DNA of 64,000 nucleotides from Beroe forskalii (lineage: Eukaryota > Ctenophora > Nuda > Beroida > Beroidae), in the NCBI GenBank assembly GCA_011033025.1, contig WFMF01000650.1, positions 5,898 through 69,897 of the forward strand, in the 5' to 3' direction. The translations under genes were made by a program, and so were the position numbers. The first letter of the stretch is position 1. Each line of letters opens with the position of its first letter. The notes under the pieces are model-generated. The model was not told the origin of the DNA. It was given only the letters and a program-made list of their open reading frames with translations, and did not search any database. This document shows, one piece after another, positions 21,690 through 34,300 of this stretch.

Positions 21690-23530
21690 TCTAAAAAAAT
21701 TTTTTTTTTGAAAGGATGGGGCCAAATTTTTATAAATCGTTTTTTTTTAAACTTTTTTGCTCCTTTAAATTTTTCAAAATTTGGGCACTTTTTTTTAAAT
21801 TTTGTGTGGCCAAAAATTTCAAATTGCTGTTTTTCTGGAAAAACCGTGGGACGTAAACATTTTAAAAGCCCAATTTTTGGTTTTTTTAGTTGAAACCTCC
21901 CATATAAACAGGGCCCTTTCGGCTGTTAAATTTTTTTAGCGGGCTGGGAGGGGCTTAGAAAAAAATTATTTAAATTAAGGGTTTTGGGGTTGGGGTTGGG
22001 TTGGTCAAAAATTTTGTTTAGATCCCCGGGCCTCAGGGTTTTTTAAGGGAATTTTTTTTAAAATGTTCAAAAAATTTTAATTTTTCTTAAACCCGCGCTT
22101 TTTTTTGGGTTTTTCCCCTTTTTGGGGGTCCCCAAAACCCCGACCCCTGGTTGGGGTTCTGACGAGGCGTGCCCCCTTTCGGGGGGGTTCCCCAAAATGC
22201 CCCCCCCCGCCCAAAGTTTTCCCCGGGAACACGACCCACCAAACCCCCCCAGTGTTTGCGCGCGGGATGGGAAAAATCCCTCAAGTTAAATTCCCCCCCC
22301 CGCGCCGGGGGCAACGTTCCACATTTGGACTCACTTTTTACTTTCTGGGGGGTTTAAAAAATTTGGCCCCAAAATTTTTGGGGAAAGTCTTTTACTGCTG
22401 CACAATCTGTTGGTTTGGGGCCTCTAAAAATTGTTACCCCTACCAATAAGTTAACATTTTTTGGGTTTAAAAAAGCCCCACCCTTAATATTGTCGGGCGT
22501 TGTTTTATTTTTCCTTGGCGGGCGCGTCTTGCCTAACCCGGCCCGGTTGCGCGCCGAAAGGCGCGCGGCGCAAGCCCCTGGTTTAAAAGGAACGCGCTCC
22601 CCGCTTTTGTTGGGGGTTTTTCAATGGTTACCTGGTTTTAAAAAGGGTTTTGGGGGAAGGTTAGAAAGGGAAACGCCCACCCTGAAACCCCGAATCTGAT
22701 TTTTTCAATTTCGCATTCTATTTGGTTTTACCGGGGCCATTTTCCAACTCGTCTTTTTTGATTTTTTACCTTTTTTCAAAAGTTTTTTCGACTGGTCATT
22801 TCTAGAATACATTGGGAAAAAAATGAAAAACCCGGTTTAAAATTTAAAATATGAATTGTCAATTTTTTTCCCGTGGTTTTTGATCCAAGAAAAGAAATTT
22901 TTTTCTTGACCCCATAAAATTCCCTTTTTTTTTTTTAAAATGGGTTTTGATCTAATGATTTTGAAAACCCAAAACCCGGATTTTTTTCATCAAAATTAAA
23001 AACCAAAATAACAAACTGATTTCCCCGGGATAGGTTCCCATTGGGTCCCCTGGGGCCCCACAAAAAATCTACTAAAATCTGGGGGGGCCAAATTATTTTT
23101 TTTTTTCCCTCAGGCCCATGGCGTATATTCAAAATAGGATCTCTCAACTGAATTTGGGGTACGGGCCCCCCGGGCACCCCCAAAATGGCCGCAATGGGCA
23201 AGTTGGGGGAAAACTTGGGAAAAATTTTTCTTTTTGGAAAGGTTTTCCCCACCACATATTTGGGGGTCCGGGGTTGCCCTCTTTTTTCCCATTGGAAAAA
23301 TTTTGGTTTTTTTTTGGCGGGGGGTGGGGGAACAAACACCAAAAAAGGCCCAAAACAAACCATGAATTCATTTGCAATTAAAATTTTTTTGGGTTTGGGT
23401 TTTAGGGTTTCCCCTTCGGAAACCATTTAAAATTTTATTTCCTTTTAGCCAAACAAGAGAAAGTTGAAGGGATCCCAAAAAATGGACAAAATTTTTTGCC
23501 GGCAGAGGGGAAATTCCCAAAGTTACATCA
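21690..23530. other. low-quality sequence with inflated homopolymers
   Basis: The character of the sequence changes abruptly: long runs of T, G, C and A occur every few bases. Where it can be aligned (about 22100-22970 against 47270-48330) it is a recognisable but heavily corrupted copy of clean sequence. I read this as uncorrected sequencing error rather than biology. All open frames here, on both strands, should be disregarded. Confidence 0.85.
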
Positions 23531-25690
23531 AACAGGGAAATTTTTGAGATTTTTCGTGGCAGTTGCTTTTACATTGATTGTGAAATCTAAGTTAAATAAG
23601 ATCATAGAAATAGATATTTGCATTTATGAAGTTGTGATGCTCATTATCCCAATCATATATAACTGGGATGTTATGCTTCAATTTTGCAACAGAACTAGAT
23701 CATATATTCAATATTCATCAACCATGAATGCATGAATGGTAATTAAACTAGTAAACTATTTCAAGAAGTTTGCTCAATATCCACTATCCATTTGGGCAAG
23801 GAAATCATATATAGCATCATCGAAGATCACTGGTGATGCTCTTATACTCTTTATTATTTCATTTGAGTTGCTTTAATCAAGTGACTGAGATGCTTGCACA
23901 ATTCAAGACTTTCACCATTCATGAGCCACACAGATTATGCAATCCACAAATGAGCATGTGCATCATGATTTCAATCATACTGTTGAACGAGTGTAGGCTT
24001 TTTAGCAGTTTAGTCAAAAATGAGCCAAAGATGGCTATGGGCCATCTCCCAAATATGCCTGGCTATTTCACTCAGCAAACATCCCAGTTAAACTTTATAA
24101 TAAATGTATAAATATTATGTTCATGATATTGATTGAGGTTCAGCTGGACTTAATGGGCAAAGTCCAGAAAGTATAAGCCATTATAAGTTATAAATGATTA
24201 CTGTGCAGCTAGAAATATACCTGCTTGGATAAATTTATTCAGTGAGTAGGTTGCAGATTGTAATCAGTGAGCTCAGCACTTGCAAGTGTTGTTATCAATG
24301 TCATACAGTATTCTGCACCTAGAGTTCCTACACATCATGAAAAAGCCTGAGGAAACTCCAAATGAATTTTAGATGTCACTTTCGCAGACATGATGCCTAC
24401 ATCAACACCCCAATCTAAGAGTTTATCAAGGCTGTGACTGCCCTGAATCTTTTTACTCCTGATTCACATTAGTATTGATGACCTATTAGAGCTTTCAAGG
24501 CTATTTTGGTTTTGGTTACTGAAGGGTTGAAGAGTCCATACCTAATACATTCCGAGATAAGAGTACACAATGTGGTTATTCATGTTGTGCAACTGGGCAA
24601 GTGCAGCACGTTTTACCAAAAGTGCACAATAAGTTGGATAAATTTTCATAGTTTCAAAGAGTGCATTATCATAAGATAAGATACCACATCCAGTACAAAG
24701 AGGTAGCTCAAATTTTTTGAATCCAAAAACAGTTTCTGGTTCATAAGTTATTATTCACTAGTTCACTTAATGCTTTAGTTCATGTGCCAATTAATCTGGG
24801 AGCTGTCATATACTCACATATATTGTTCAAGTAATTGTTGACAATTTCATACCCCTCCCTCTCCTCTGTCAGCATTGGGTGATGACAAGCCTCCCCCTGG
24901 TGTTGGCTTACCCCTGCCCAAAATGTACTACTTGGGTTAGAAATATTGTAGATGAAAAGTCTCCAAATTTTTGCTGACGTAACCTTGACCCCTTCCTCCT
25001 GTCAGCTGTTGTCAGCATTTGAAACCCTTCAATCCTCTGCTGTTGAGGTGATAAATGTGATGGCTTCTCAATTTGAATAAATCATGGTCATAGCATAAAA
25101 TTGAGCTGCAATGATGAATTCTGCATGATCTTACTAAGCTAAAATACAAGTTTTCCATACTTTGGATTTACATGGCATTGCATGGTTGTGTTCTAGGGAA
25201 AAATGTAAAAACATATTTTACCTCACTTGGTTGATTGTTGAACTTTTTTAAGGCCTCAGGGGCCATTGTTACTTATAAATGTGGAATTAGCTCATTATTT
25301 TCTATTCTTAGGAGTAAAGGTAAGAATCTCTATGACTGAAATGCACATTTTCACCTGCATCACTCAAATACGCTAGCCGCGTATTGGTTTTTTGACCATA
25401 TCTCAAAAAGTAAAGATTTTGGGACCCTAGAAACCTCGTCCGCCCAACATAATTCGACTATTGCGGTCATTTTGAGGTGCTCATGGAGGTCTGTATCTCA
25501 TTCAGAAGCTGAGATATCCTATTTTGAATATACGCGCCTACGCACCTGAGGGAAATTGGAAAAAAATCATATTTGCCCCACTCAGATTTTAGTAGACTTT
25601 TTTGTGTGACCTCAGGGGACCCAATGGGAACTTATCCAGGTGAAATCAGCTTGTTATTTCCGATTTTAATTTCAGCCCATTTTTATGCGA
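23531..25690. other. AT-rich stretch absent from block B, no gene seen
   Basis: Clean AT-rich sequence occupies the position that is continuous in block B between about 48330 and 48350. It is therefore an insertion in A or a deletion in B. No coding exon is recognised. It carries two diverged copies of the ccctccc...tcagcat dispersed repeat near 24860 and 24980. Confidence 0.4.
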
Positions 25691-25929
25691 AAATCCGTTG
25701 GACTAGTGCTCTAGTGCTCTGATATTCCAGTGTTCTCGATATAGTGGTCCGACATACCTATGTTCCAAATCCAAGATCTAGTGTTCTATGTTCCAGTGAT
25801 TGCGATTTAATGATATGACGTGCCTGTGTCCCATGATATAGTGTAGAAGTGTCATACCTATGTGGTGGTGTTTGAGATCTTATGATTTGGCATGCCTGTA
25901 TCCCTTGATCCTCATTTATAGTCTAAGGA

Positions 25930-28564
25930 GCCAGGTTCTGATGATTCGGGCACCATACCGTTAAATCAGAACATCGGTGAGATTCCCTGGAACGGAGCTT
26001 CGTTGCTGCTCCCGAGGCTGTAGTCTGTAGATTAGCTTGCTAATACTACAGCGATGGTGCGTTAAGACCAAGAAGCAACAAGTAGGCTGCCAACTTATGC
26101 TCTTGGAGTATAAGAACAATGTGCAACCTAACAGACTAGCGCTGTATCAGCCATTAGTCTTTTCTCTTAAAGTCAATAGTTCTTTGTGCTTTCAATGGAT
26201 GAGAACTAAAAATCCTCCAGATCTACCAGTGAGGTCCCAATCTGCCACACTAAATTCAAGTGATATTGGGGAATTTTGTTCAGCAGTTTGAAGTAGGGCT
26301 TCTTTGCCCTGCGGAAGCTCTGCCAAAATTTTAAATTTCACTACTCAAAAAACATAGAATAAATTGAATCTGTACAATCCTCTACGAATCATTATAACTT
26401 AAATTTGATTGTAGAAAACAGTATTGTCAAGTTAAACACAGAAATATACAAATAACTAGTACAAATATGCATAAGAATATAATTAATTAATCAAGAAATA
26501 ATTAATTAATTAACCTTAATTAGTTTAAATGATATACAAGTATATTTACAAAATAAATAAATAAATAAATAATACTGTATCAGATTACTAATCCTCTAAA
26601 AGTAATCTCTTACTTAGTTAATAAACTAAAATGGAATGATCACATCGAGAATGTAGTCAAAAAGAGTAAAAAGGCTCTTTTTGCCACAAAAAGGGCAATA
26701 GGTAGCAAATGGGGAATATCTCCACAACAAATGCTCTGGATATACAAGACAATCATCATACCGATTATAAGTTATGGATCTATTGTTTGGGCAATGAACC
26801 TAACAAAAATCACAAATAGCTAAAATAACTCCAATACAAACTATGGCACAACATATGATAACAAGGTGTAAAACTAGCACTCCCAAAGTACTCCTAAATT
26901 TACTCCTTAATATGGCACCAATTGAGTTAAAATTAGAAGAAACAGCTTTAAAAAGAGCATTAACTCTCAAGACTGAAAGACACTGGAACATGAATAACTA
27001 TAAAAATGAAAAAATACAATCAACACAAGAAATAATTGATTGGAAATTAAAAATGTGATAAAAATTGACCCAAACCCAATTTCAGACAAAATTAGTCCTT
27101 TCTCAATCTTAAACAAAACATACAAAATCAACATTGAAAACAGGGACAGTATACAAGTGAAAGAATGTGAATCAAACCTTCTAATCTTCACAGATGGGTC
27201 AAAAATGAAAAAAGGCAACACAGGAATCGGTATAACATTCAGTGAAGAAGAAATAAATGAGGTAGCAGAACCACTCCCAACACACACCAGCATTTACCAA
27301 GCAGAAGCAATTGCCACATGGAAAGCTAGCGAAATCATACGAAACAAAAAATTAAGTAATTTAAATATCGAATTCTACTCAGATTCACAAGCAGTACTTA
27401 AGTCTCTAATGAACAAACATACAAAAAATGAATTAATAAAAATGTGCCATAACTCCCTAAAACAAGTATCAAATCCGCTATATAATAAAGCACCATTCAC
27501 AACATTTATTAATATCATTAACAAACACTACCATAGATCAATAGAAAACAGATTTATATATAGTGATATAAGCTGTGAGGCTAAGATACTTACATCTGGT
27601 TTACATCTGGTTTATAAATACAGGACAAATAAAATGACAAACAAAATCTTAACACTAAACTATGAGAAAATAAGTACTTTAATTAAAATATTATCCAATC
27701 ATAACAACCTAAACTATCACATGACAAAAACAAAACAGAGTTATAATGAACATTGTGAATACTGTACAGAAGTAATGAAATACGTTGACTACAACTGGGA
27801 AGAGAACTGCCTAGAAACAGCGCATCATATACTGTGTAAATGCTCTTATTTCAGCAATAAAAGAAAAGAAATATTCAACAAATACCAATTTGATAGCATT
27901 GACGATCTGCAAAGTAGTCATCTAATCAACAAAATAATAAAATTTTTCAACAACACCAATATTTTTGAAAGAAAGCCACAAATAACAAAAAGAAGCCTTT
28001 CCCCCAACAAAACACTATCTCACAAAACTAACAAACGTAGAAGCACACCTACACAAGGTAATAATAATAAAAGACGACGATACACCAGCTGATTCAAGAA
28101 AATAATGGAAGGAGAGCAGGAGGGTCCTGACATTTCGATAATCACCACTCAAAATGAAATCCGTACCACTTTTTAAATACACTTATGTTACCGAAGGCAA
28201 CCCAGCTCACGCCTTCAAAACTACACTTACCTTTATGACTTTTGACTGACCCATGGCAATGTGGACAGAGAGAGTAAATCTATTTTTCTGTGCTTTTGAC
28301 AGAGATATAGTTGACTCAAACTGTAGTGTGCAGCAGTAAAGGCGGCTTGTCTGGCCTAACACCGGACCCCCATTGCTCAGTGAAGTTCACCAAGCCAATG
28401 TCACTGAAATGCTGTTCCTAATAAAGCCAGAGCACCCAGTGGGTACCAGTGGCAACTTGCCGTCGCTATAAGTGGTGTCCCGTGGCCCCAGTGCTGGCAG
28501 TGCCCTTAAGGGTACTGTCCCCCTTACTTCCGAGTTTGGGGAACCTACAATACAATACAATACA
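25930..28564 (+). mobile_element. non-LTR retrotransposon, internally deleted, with 12-bp target duplication
   Basis: The element is bounded by direct repeats atagtctaagga at 25918-25929 and 28565-28576. The unoccupied site survives once, at 48651-48662, in the paralogous block. The 3' end has an (acaat)n tail just before the right duplication, typical of LINE integration by target-primed reverse transcription. It contains an RT thumb remnant (about 26608-26823), a frame at 26843-27058 and an RNase H frame at 27040-28092. The RT palm is missing, so the copy has lost its central part. An AAAT microsatellite lies at about 26552-26575. Confidence 0.9.
26608..28092 (+). pseudogene. ORF2 remnant: RT thumb, RNase H, Cys/His motif
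   Basis: Three frame-shifted pieces read in order. The first has KLKWNDHIE and then IIIPIISYGSIVW, the usual thumb region after the RT palm. The second has MITRCKTSTP and then ELKLEETALKRAL. The third, 27040-28092, is an RNase H domain: acidic positions are seen in LLIFTDGSK, YQAEAIAT and FYSDSQAVLKSL. It is followed by a C-terminal CEYC...HHILCKC motif that resembles the zinc-binding tail of RNase H-bearing LINEs. Breaks near 26825 and 27058 and the absence of RT catalytic motifs make it inactive. RNase H narrows it to I-, R1- or Loa-like groups; the exact clade is not resolved. Confidence 0.85.
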
Positions 28565-28767
28565 ATAGTCTAAGGATTGACAAAATCTGGCAACGTGCAC
28601 ACTGAAGCATATAGTTTTCATTTTATTTTGGCCAAAAAGTTGCGTGACAATGATCTAACTCAGCCAGAGTTATGATTATATGAGACACATACCTCACCAT
28701 TGCAAAGTCTGGCAAATATACACTTTGAATAATGAATTTCACACATTAACATGATATGAGCATTCTA

Positions 28768-28838
28768 CTGCTCTCCACATTGCATTACCTGAAGGGATCA
28801 TGTTGGTGTTCAAGTACGGAGTTGGAGAAAAGTCTTTT
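28768..28838. repeat. truncated copy of the terminal-repeat module
   Basis: The module tactgctctccacattgc to gagaaaagtctt sits at the same relative site as the full element at 49095 in block B. It is cut off after about 70 bp. The insertion therefore predates the duplication, and this copy was later deleted. Confidence 0.75.
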
Positions 28839-29419
28839 CTCTTTTTGTATCTGAGCCTTATCATCCCTATGGGAATGAGATTGGACCAAATATGATGGGG
28901 TGCTTGGGGAAAGGGGGTTCAAAACAGGGGTTTCCCCTAGTCGTAATATATTGGAGAGTATCTCTGACCCATTATCTGCCATAACAAAAACCTTCTCAGA
29001 TCAAGTGTAATCTTTCCTTCAAAGGGGTAACAGTCATACCCTTATGATGGTCCCTCTTTCGGGGCGGCCTTTCGGGGCGCGGCGTCTTCCGCTGCGCGCC
29101 TGGGTTGGTGCTCTTTTCGGGGTGCGTTGCATTGATGCCTCAAAAGTGCCTGCAGGATGGTGGCACCACGAAAGGGCATCATCATCCGGGCGCGCACACC
29201 TGGGCCATGTTTAAAAATGGGTGATTTATTGGGATAAGGAAAGGAATTGATTTATGATTTGATTTTTATTATGTATTGAAAATGTTGATAAAAAATAAAT
29301 TTTGTTTCCTAAAATTTTGTTTCCCTCTTTCAAGTTGTTACATAGTTCAGTATGTAACGCCATACCTATTCATTATTCAAGCTTTCAAGTGCCTAAGAAA
29401 TTATTAGGGAGCCTAGGTT
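28839..29419. other. no gene seen
   Basis: This is mixed sequence with a short GC-rich patch at 29050-29200 (ggggcggcctttcggggcgc). No supported feature. Confidence 0.35.
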
Positions 29420-30395
29420 TGACTTCATTACACCCTACAGAATACTTACCATCTATCATTGACTCCTACAAGAATACTTACCATCTACAGAATACTTCAT
29501 TACATGACCTACAGAATACTTACCATCTACTGACTTCATTACACCCCTACAAGAATACTTACCATCTACGACACCCTACAGAATAATTACCATCTACTGA
29601 CTTCATTACACCTACAGAATACTTACCATCTACTGACTTCATTACACCCCAGAATACTTACCATCTAGAATACTTACCATCTACTGACTTCATTACACCC
29701 TACAGAATACTTACCATCTAGTGACTTCATTACCTACAGAATACTTACCATCTACTGACTTCATTACATCCTACAGAATACTTACCATCTACTGACTTCA
29801 TTACATCCTACAGAATACTTGCCATCTACTGACTTCATTACACCCCTACAGAATACTTACCATCTACTGACTTCATTACACCCTACAGAATACTTACCAT
29901 CTACGGACTTCATTACATCCTACAGAATACTTACCATCTACTGACTTCATTACACCCTACAGAATACTTACCATCTAGTGACTTCATTACACCCTACAGA
30001 ATACTTACCATCTACTGACTTCATTACACCCCTACAGAATACTTACCATCTACTGACCATTACACCCCTACAGAATACTTACCATCTACTGACTTCATTA
30101 CATCCTACAGAATACTTACCATCTACTATTCCATTACACCCTACAGAATACTTACCATCTACTGACTTCATTACACCCACAGAATACTTACCATCAACTG
30201 ACTTCATTACACCCTACAGAATACCATCAACTGACTTCATTTCACCCACAAATACCTCAACTGACTTCATTACACCCCAAAGAATACTAAACACACTATT
30301 CCCTACAGAATTTAATCTACTGACCTAATTACACCCCTACAGAATACTTACCATCTACTAACTTCATTACACCCTACAGAATACTTACCATCTAC
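29420..30395. repeat. 37-38-bp tandem array carrying ATACTTACC
   Basis: About 26 imperfect units are built from gacttcattacaccctac, agaatacttaccatc and tact. More than twenty units keep aatacttacc exactly. The reverse strand reads GATG|GTAAGTATT, an ideal 5' splice site. The plus strand read as RNA matches the first nine bases of U1 snRNA (AUACUUACC). Two stray units lie at 52362-52419. The array lies about 0.9 kb upstream of the first recognised exon of the rotatin-like gene, probably in one of its introns. Confidence 0.95.
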
Positions 30396-31326
30396 TGACG
30401 GTCAAAGAGAAGTTCGACTTGCCCTTTTTTGAGAATTTTATAGGGTTAACTAAACAAGCTACTGCTTGCCCCTGTAACAACTCACACATTTCATACATAT
30501 CAAGACTGGAGTAGTATAACGTTTGGTAAATATATTGTCAAAATAACGAGTCAAACCCTGTAACACAAAGGAGATATTCAAGTTTGAAAAAGCATTCAAT
30601 GTTACAGGTGCACGAGTTACAGGTTCGATTTCAGCAGCCCATATCTCTTTCCTGAGGGTTGGGATTATGCAACTTTTTAGACTGGGTAGTATAGGAATTA
30701 TCTTTTTAAAAGCTGATTTGTGATACATGTGGCAAATTATTATATCTGTTGGAATTGGACAAAGGCCATGTTGAAAATCAGATGCTAAATATGATATTTT
30801 GCCGCACCCAACATATAACTAATTGAGCTGAAGGTTGAAATTTGCCAAATTGTTGATTTTGTTACGTTTGAAGTGTCAATTCGAAAACTTTGTTCCCTAC
30901 TTTTACCACTGTTACAGGTGCGAAACCTTTCAAAAATATAATTATTTCAATCCTTAAATATTATTAGTAAGCTTTAATAAATTGCCCAGTGTCATCCATT
31001 TATAATTTCCAACCAAAACATGTAATTGCATGAAAAACCGACTGTTGCAGGTTAATAACCTTGTTACAGGTGTTGAGGCTTCTTCATAGTTCCTCTGATG
31101 CCCTATTTCTGCCTGTGTAAAGCATTAAAATTATCACACTGTGCAGAAATTTCATTGTCTTAAAGCAATATTTTCGATTATAAACTTCACAGGTGTAAAA
31201 ACATTTTTTAAAGTTTTCAAATAATCCATTTAAGTTTTTTCTTTTTTAATTGGCAAACAAGGGGGCAATTAAACAAAACATCATCAACCTCCTATTATTC
31301 GTTCTGATGTTTTTAAAAAAAATCAG
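30396..31326. other. probable intron; recurrent GTTACAGGTG words
   Basis: No exon is recognised. The word gttacaggt, or its complement with small changes, occurs at least five times between 30478 and 31070. This suggests a decayed short repeat. The last 30 bases form the acceptor region of the first rotatin-like exon. Confidence 0.45.
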
Positions 31327-34300
31327 AGCTAACGACACTCCCGCCATCCTGCCTCTCCTCAAATACCTCCACTCCTCCCTGCCCCCCAACATCATCGGAT
31401 ACATGATGAGGTATAATGGCAGGAATGGGAGGAGGGTTTTGGTTCTTGGTCAGGAATTGTCCGTATTGCGTAATTGACTGCTGTGTTGCAAGATTGGAAA
31501 ATCCGTAATGACTTAGTTGATCAGTAAATCATATTGTATACTGTAGATTACTCAATCTTCAATTGTCAATTTTAAATTTTTCTGCCAATTTACAATAGTA
31601 TCAGAGCATCAGATTAATGAACATTCCTCCTGAATTCCCCCCGATTGCCTTCTCCCAACCTCCTTCTCCAGTAAGTTAGAAGAAACAACGGACTCCTCTG
31701 ACTCCGTCACAACCTCCCTACAAATCCTGGACCTGTACTCGAGTCACAGTGTACTACAGGAGCAGTGTGGGGGTAGACTGTTCGGAGCCTTCCTCAGACT
31801 CTTCAAAACAACCGCAGACAGGATTACCTTCTCTCAGCAACTTGCTCGGTGTCTGGCCATCGCTTCAGAGAGGTACAGTGTGGTCTATGCAAGTGTGCAA
31901 AATGATTAACATTTTTAGATCCAGTTGGAAAGTTGGAATGGACAAGTTGAAATGTTGTTTTTCAGTGAAAAAGTTTTAAAAAAACTTACTGTGCCACGAT
32001 AACAACTTGGCAACAAATTCTCGAGTTTTCCATTAATTTTGTTACATTTCTGACTCCCTGATGACTGCGTTTGACCATTTGACCATTTGGTCCACAAGAA
32101 AGGCTCATTTATCATTGTGTATACCGTCAGGTTGGAACTGAGTGTATCAGAGAGACGCAGTGTCACAGAGACCCTCGTTAAACAGATAGACACTCTGTCC
32201 AATGGCAGAGGGGACGCAGACTCCTTCATGGGAGCCCACATTCTTAGATACCTTTTCTGGTAGGGGAATAAACACGTTACCAACTCGACGGTTCAACGTT
32301 TTAGTTCTTTGATTTGTTGCAGTTTGCAGTATAGCCTATTCTGCCTGCCCAGAAATCTTACCAAATAAATGAATATAAAATTTGTTGCATTGCAGTTGTC
32401 TCATGAACGTTGTGACAGCTGAGAGCACGAATATAAAGATACGGTGGATAATACCTTGGATAACTGACAAAGATCCCGTGGTAAATTTCCCCGTTTAGTC
32501 ATTTCAAAGACTGTTAAATCTATTCCTTTGAAATGAAACTTGAATTTTGATAAAAATCAAATTGTGATAAGTACAGTATGAATTTTGTGGTTCCGTATAG
32601 CATGTTCCCTAATCACTACCCCTCTATTTCAGATCCGCAGTACATCCTTCTCCCTGGTCTTCCAATGCCCTGACTCCCCTCTAACTACAGAGTCCGCTGT
32701 AGTGCTTGCTGTAAGCGCCTTCGCAGACAGCTCAGAGATCTACACAGTCCGTCACCAAGCCCTGTCCTTCATAGAGCGGGTAGTATCCATGGTGTCCACA
32801 TCCAGTGAAGAGGACAGCGAGCAGACCCTGGCTCTCTGCATGCTCGCTCTCAAACGCATGGCACTCTACGACAGCTGCACCTCGTTCACGAGGGAACTGG
32901 CTCACCTCGTGCTCTACTCTCCAGGGGAGGAGGACGAGCCCTGTCCTGCCTCCTCGTGCAGTGCCTCGCAGATGATAACCACGTACTACGAGGAGTACAC
33001 GGAAGATGACAACCTCTGGAACCCCAACTACGCGGGGTTATTCTACATCCTGGAGGGGGTACTGCAACTGAACGTGACACTGGGGTGCTGTCAGGTGGTG
33101 GTGCCAGGCAGGAGTCATGCTGACCTCCTCCACTCCCTCCTCCCCCTCTTCACTGCGGACATGCTGCGCTCTGTGGTGGCTTGCGACCCCTCCTCCTTGG
33201 AGGTGTACACTTCGTGTTTCTGTAAAGTCCTGGCTCTGTCGTGACACTGCTAACACAGACTTCCTCCTGAACATTCTGAAAGTGTTGGAAGTGGAGTGTG
33301 AGGCAGAGCAGGTGATAGAGCTCAAAGCACACTGTCTAGCGTTCGTTAAGAAGCTGGTACACCACTGCCAACTCGATGATTTCTGGGGTAAGATCCTACC
33401 CCTCACCTCCAAGTTCCTGGTATTTGAGCCGTTACAGCTGCTCTCCTTGCAGCTGATCAGTGTAGCTCTGTCCCACAAGAACAAGGCCGTGTTCGCTACA
33501 GCGCTACAGAACAACGTGGAGCTGTCTCAGAACCTGAGTGCTGTGATATTCGAGATATTCTCCAACTTCAAGATAACCTCGCTGGGGGAGCATGATATGA
33601 TGGTGTTCAGCGTGACAGGGATGCTGTGTAAGGAGGTGCCGTGTTGTAGAGACTTGGCAATCAGCCAGGGGATCTTGGAGATATGTTACGAGTACCTGTT
33701 GCTGCTGAGTCAGCATATGGGTGTGCTGGCTGTAGCTGCGGGCAAGGAGAATATCAGTGATGTGCGGGCTGTGAAGAGTAAACCTGGCAACAAGACGGCT
33801 GAGGTGGAAGATAGACGCCTGTTGAAGAGTCTGAGTTGTGTTGTCTACTGTCTGTGTTGCTGTGTAGACGGCAGCAAGACAGCCGCCACACGGCTCTCTG
33901 ATCTGGACATTATCTGCACACTCCACCACATGTGGCCCTACTTCTGCCACAACATCATGGTGGTTAACTACGTCATCAAGCTGCTTAGCCTCCTCCTCCT
34001 CAACCACTCCCCCTCCATCAAGACACTGCTAGCTAACAAGTCACTGCTAGGACACATCCTGGATGCAGCTCTGAACAGTGTCCGCTTCTCCAAACACCCC
34101 CTTACCCCGCTACGAGATGTCCTGTTTGAGTTGCTCTGTGTGGTGTCGAGTTGTAACGAGGCAGTGTCACATGTCTGGAAGAGTGGCTTCATGGCTAACT
34201 TCCCCAAGTACCAGAAACAACAGAAGTCAGAACCTGACAAGTTGCTGCACTGGGTGAAGTTGGTCCTGCACGGCACGTACACCACCTTTGGACAGAAGAT

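Larger units (their letters stand above)
17574..22970. repeat. duplicated block, copy A (main part)
   Basis: This is colinear with 44083-48330. Matching segments are 17574-18123 with 44083-44582; 19261-19695 with 44587-45020; 19686-20757 with 45381-46439; 20760-20850 with 46580-46671; and 21519-21690 with 46672-46850. The low-quality 22100-22970 matches 47270-48330. The block resumes at 25700-25929 and 28565-28835. The copies differ mainly by mobile-element insertions and by deletion of roughly 1.1 kb (18126-19258) in one copy. No host gene is recognised in either. Confidence 0.85.

Noticed and set aside
22087..23430. Pro/Gly-rich frames on both strands
   Set aside because: They lie in low-quality, homopolymer-inflated sequence that is a corrupted copy of non-coding DNA at 47-48 kb.
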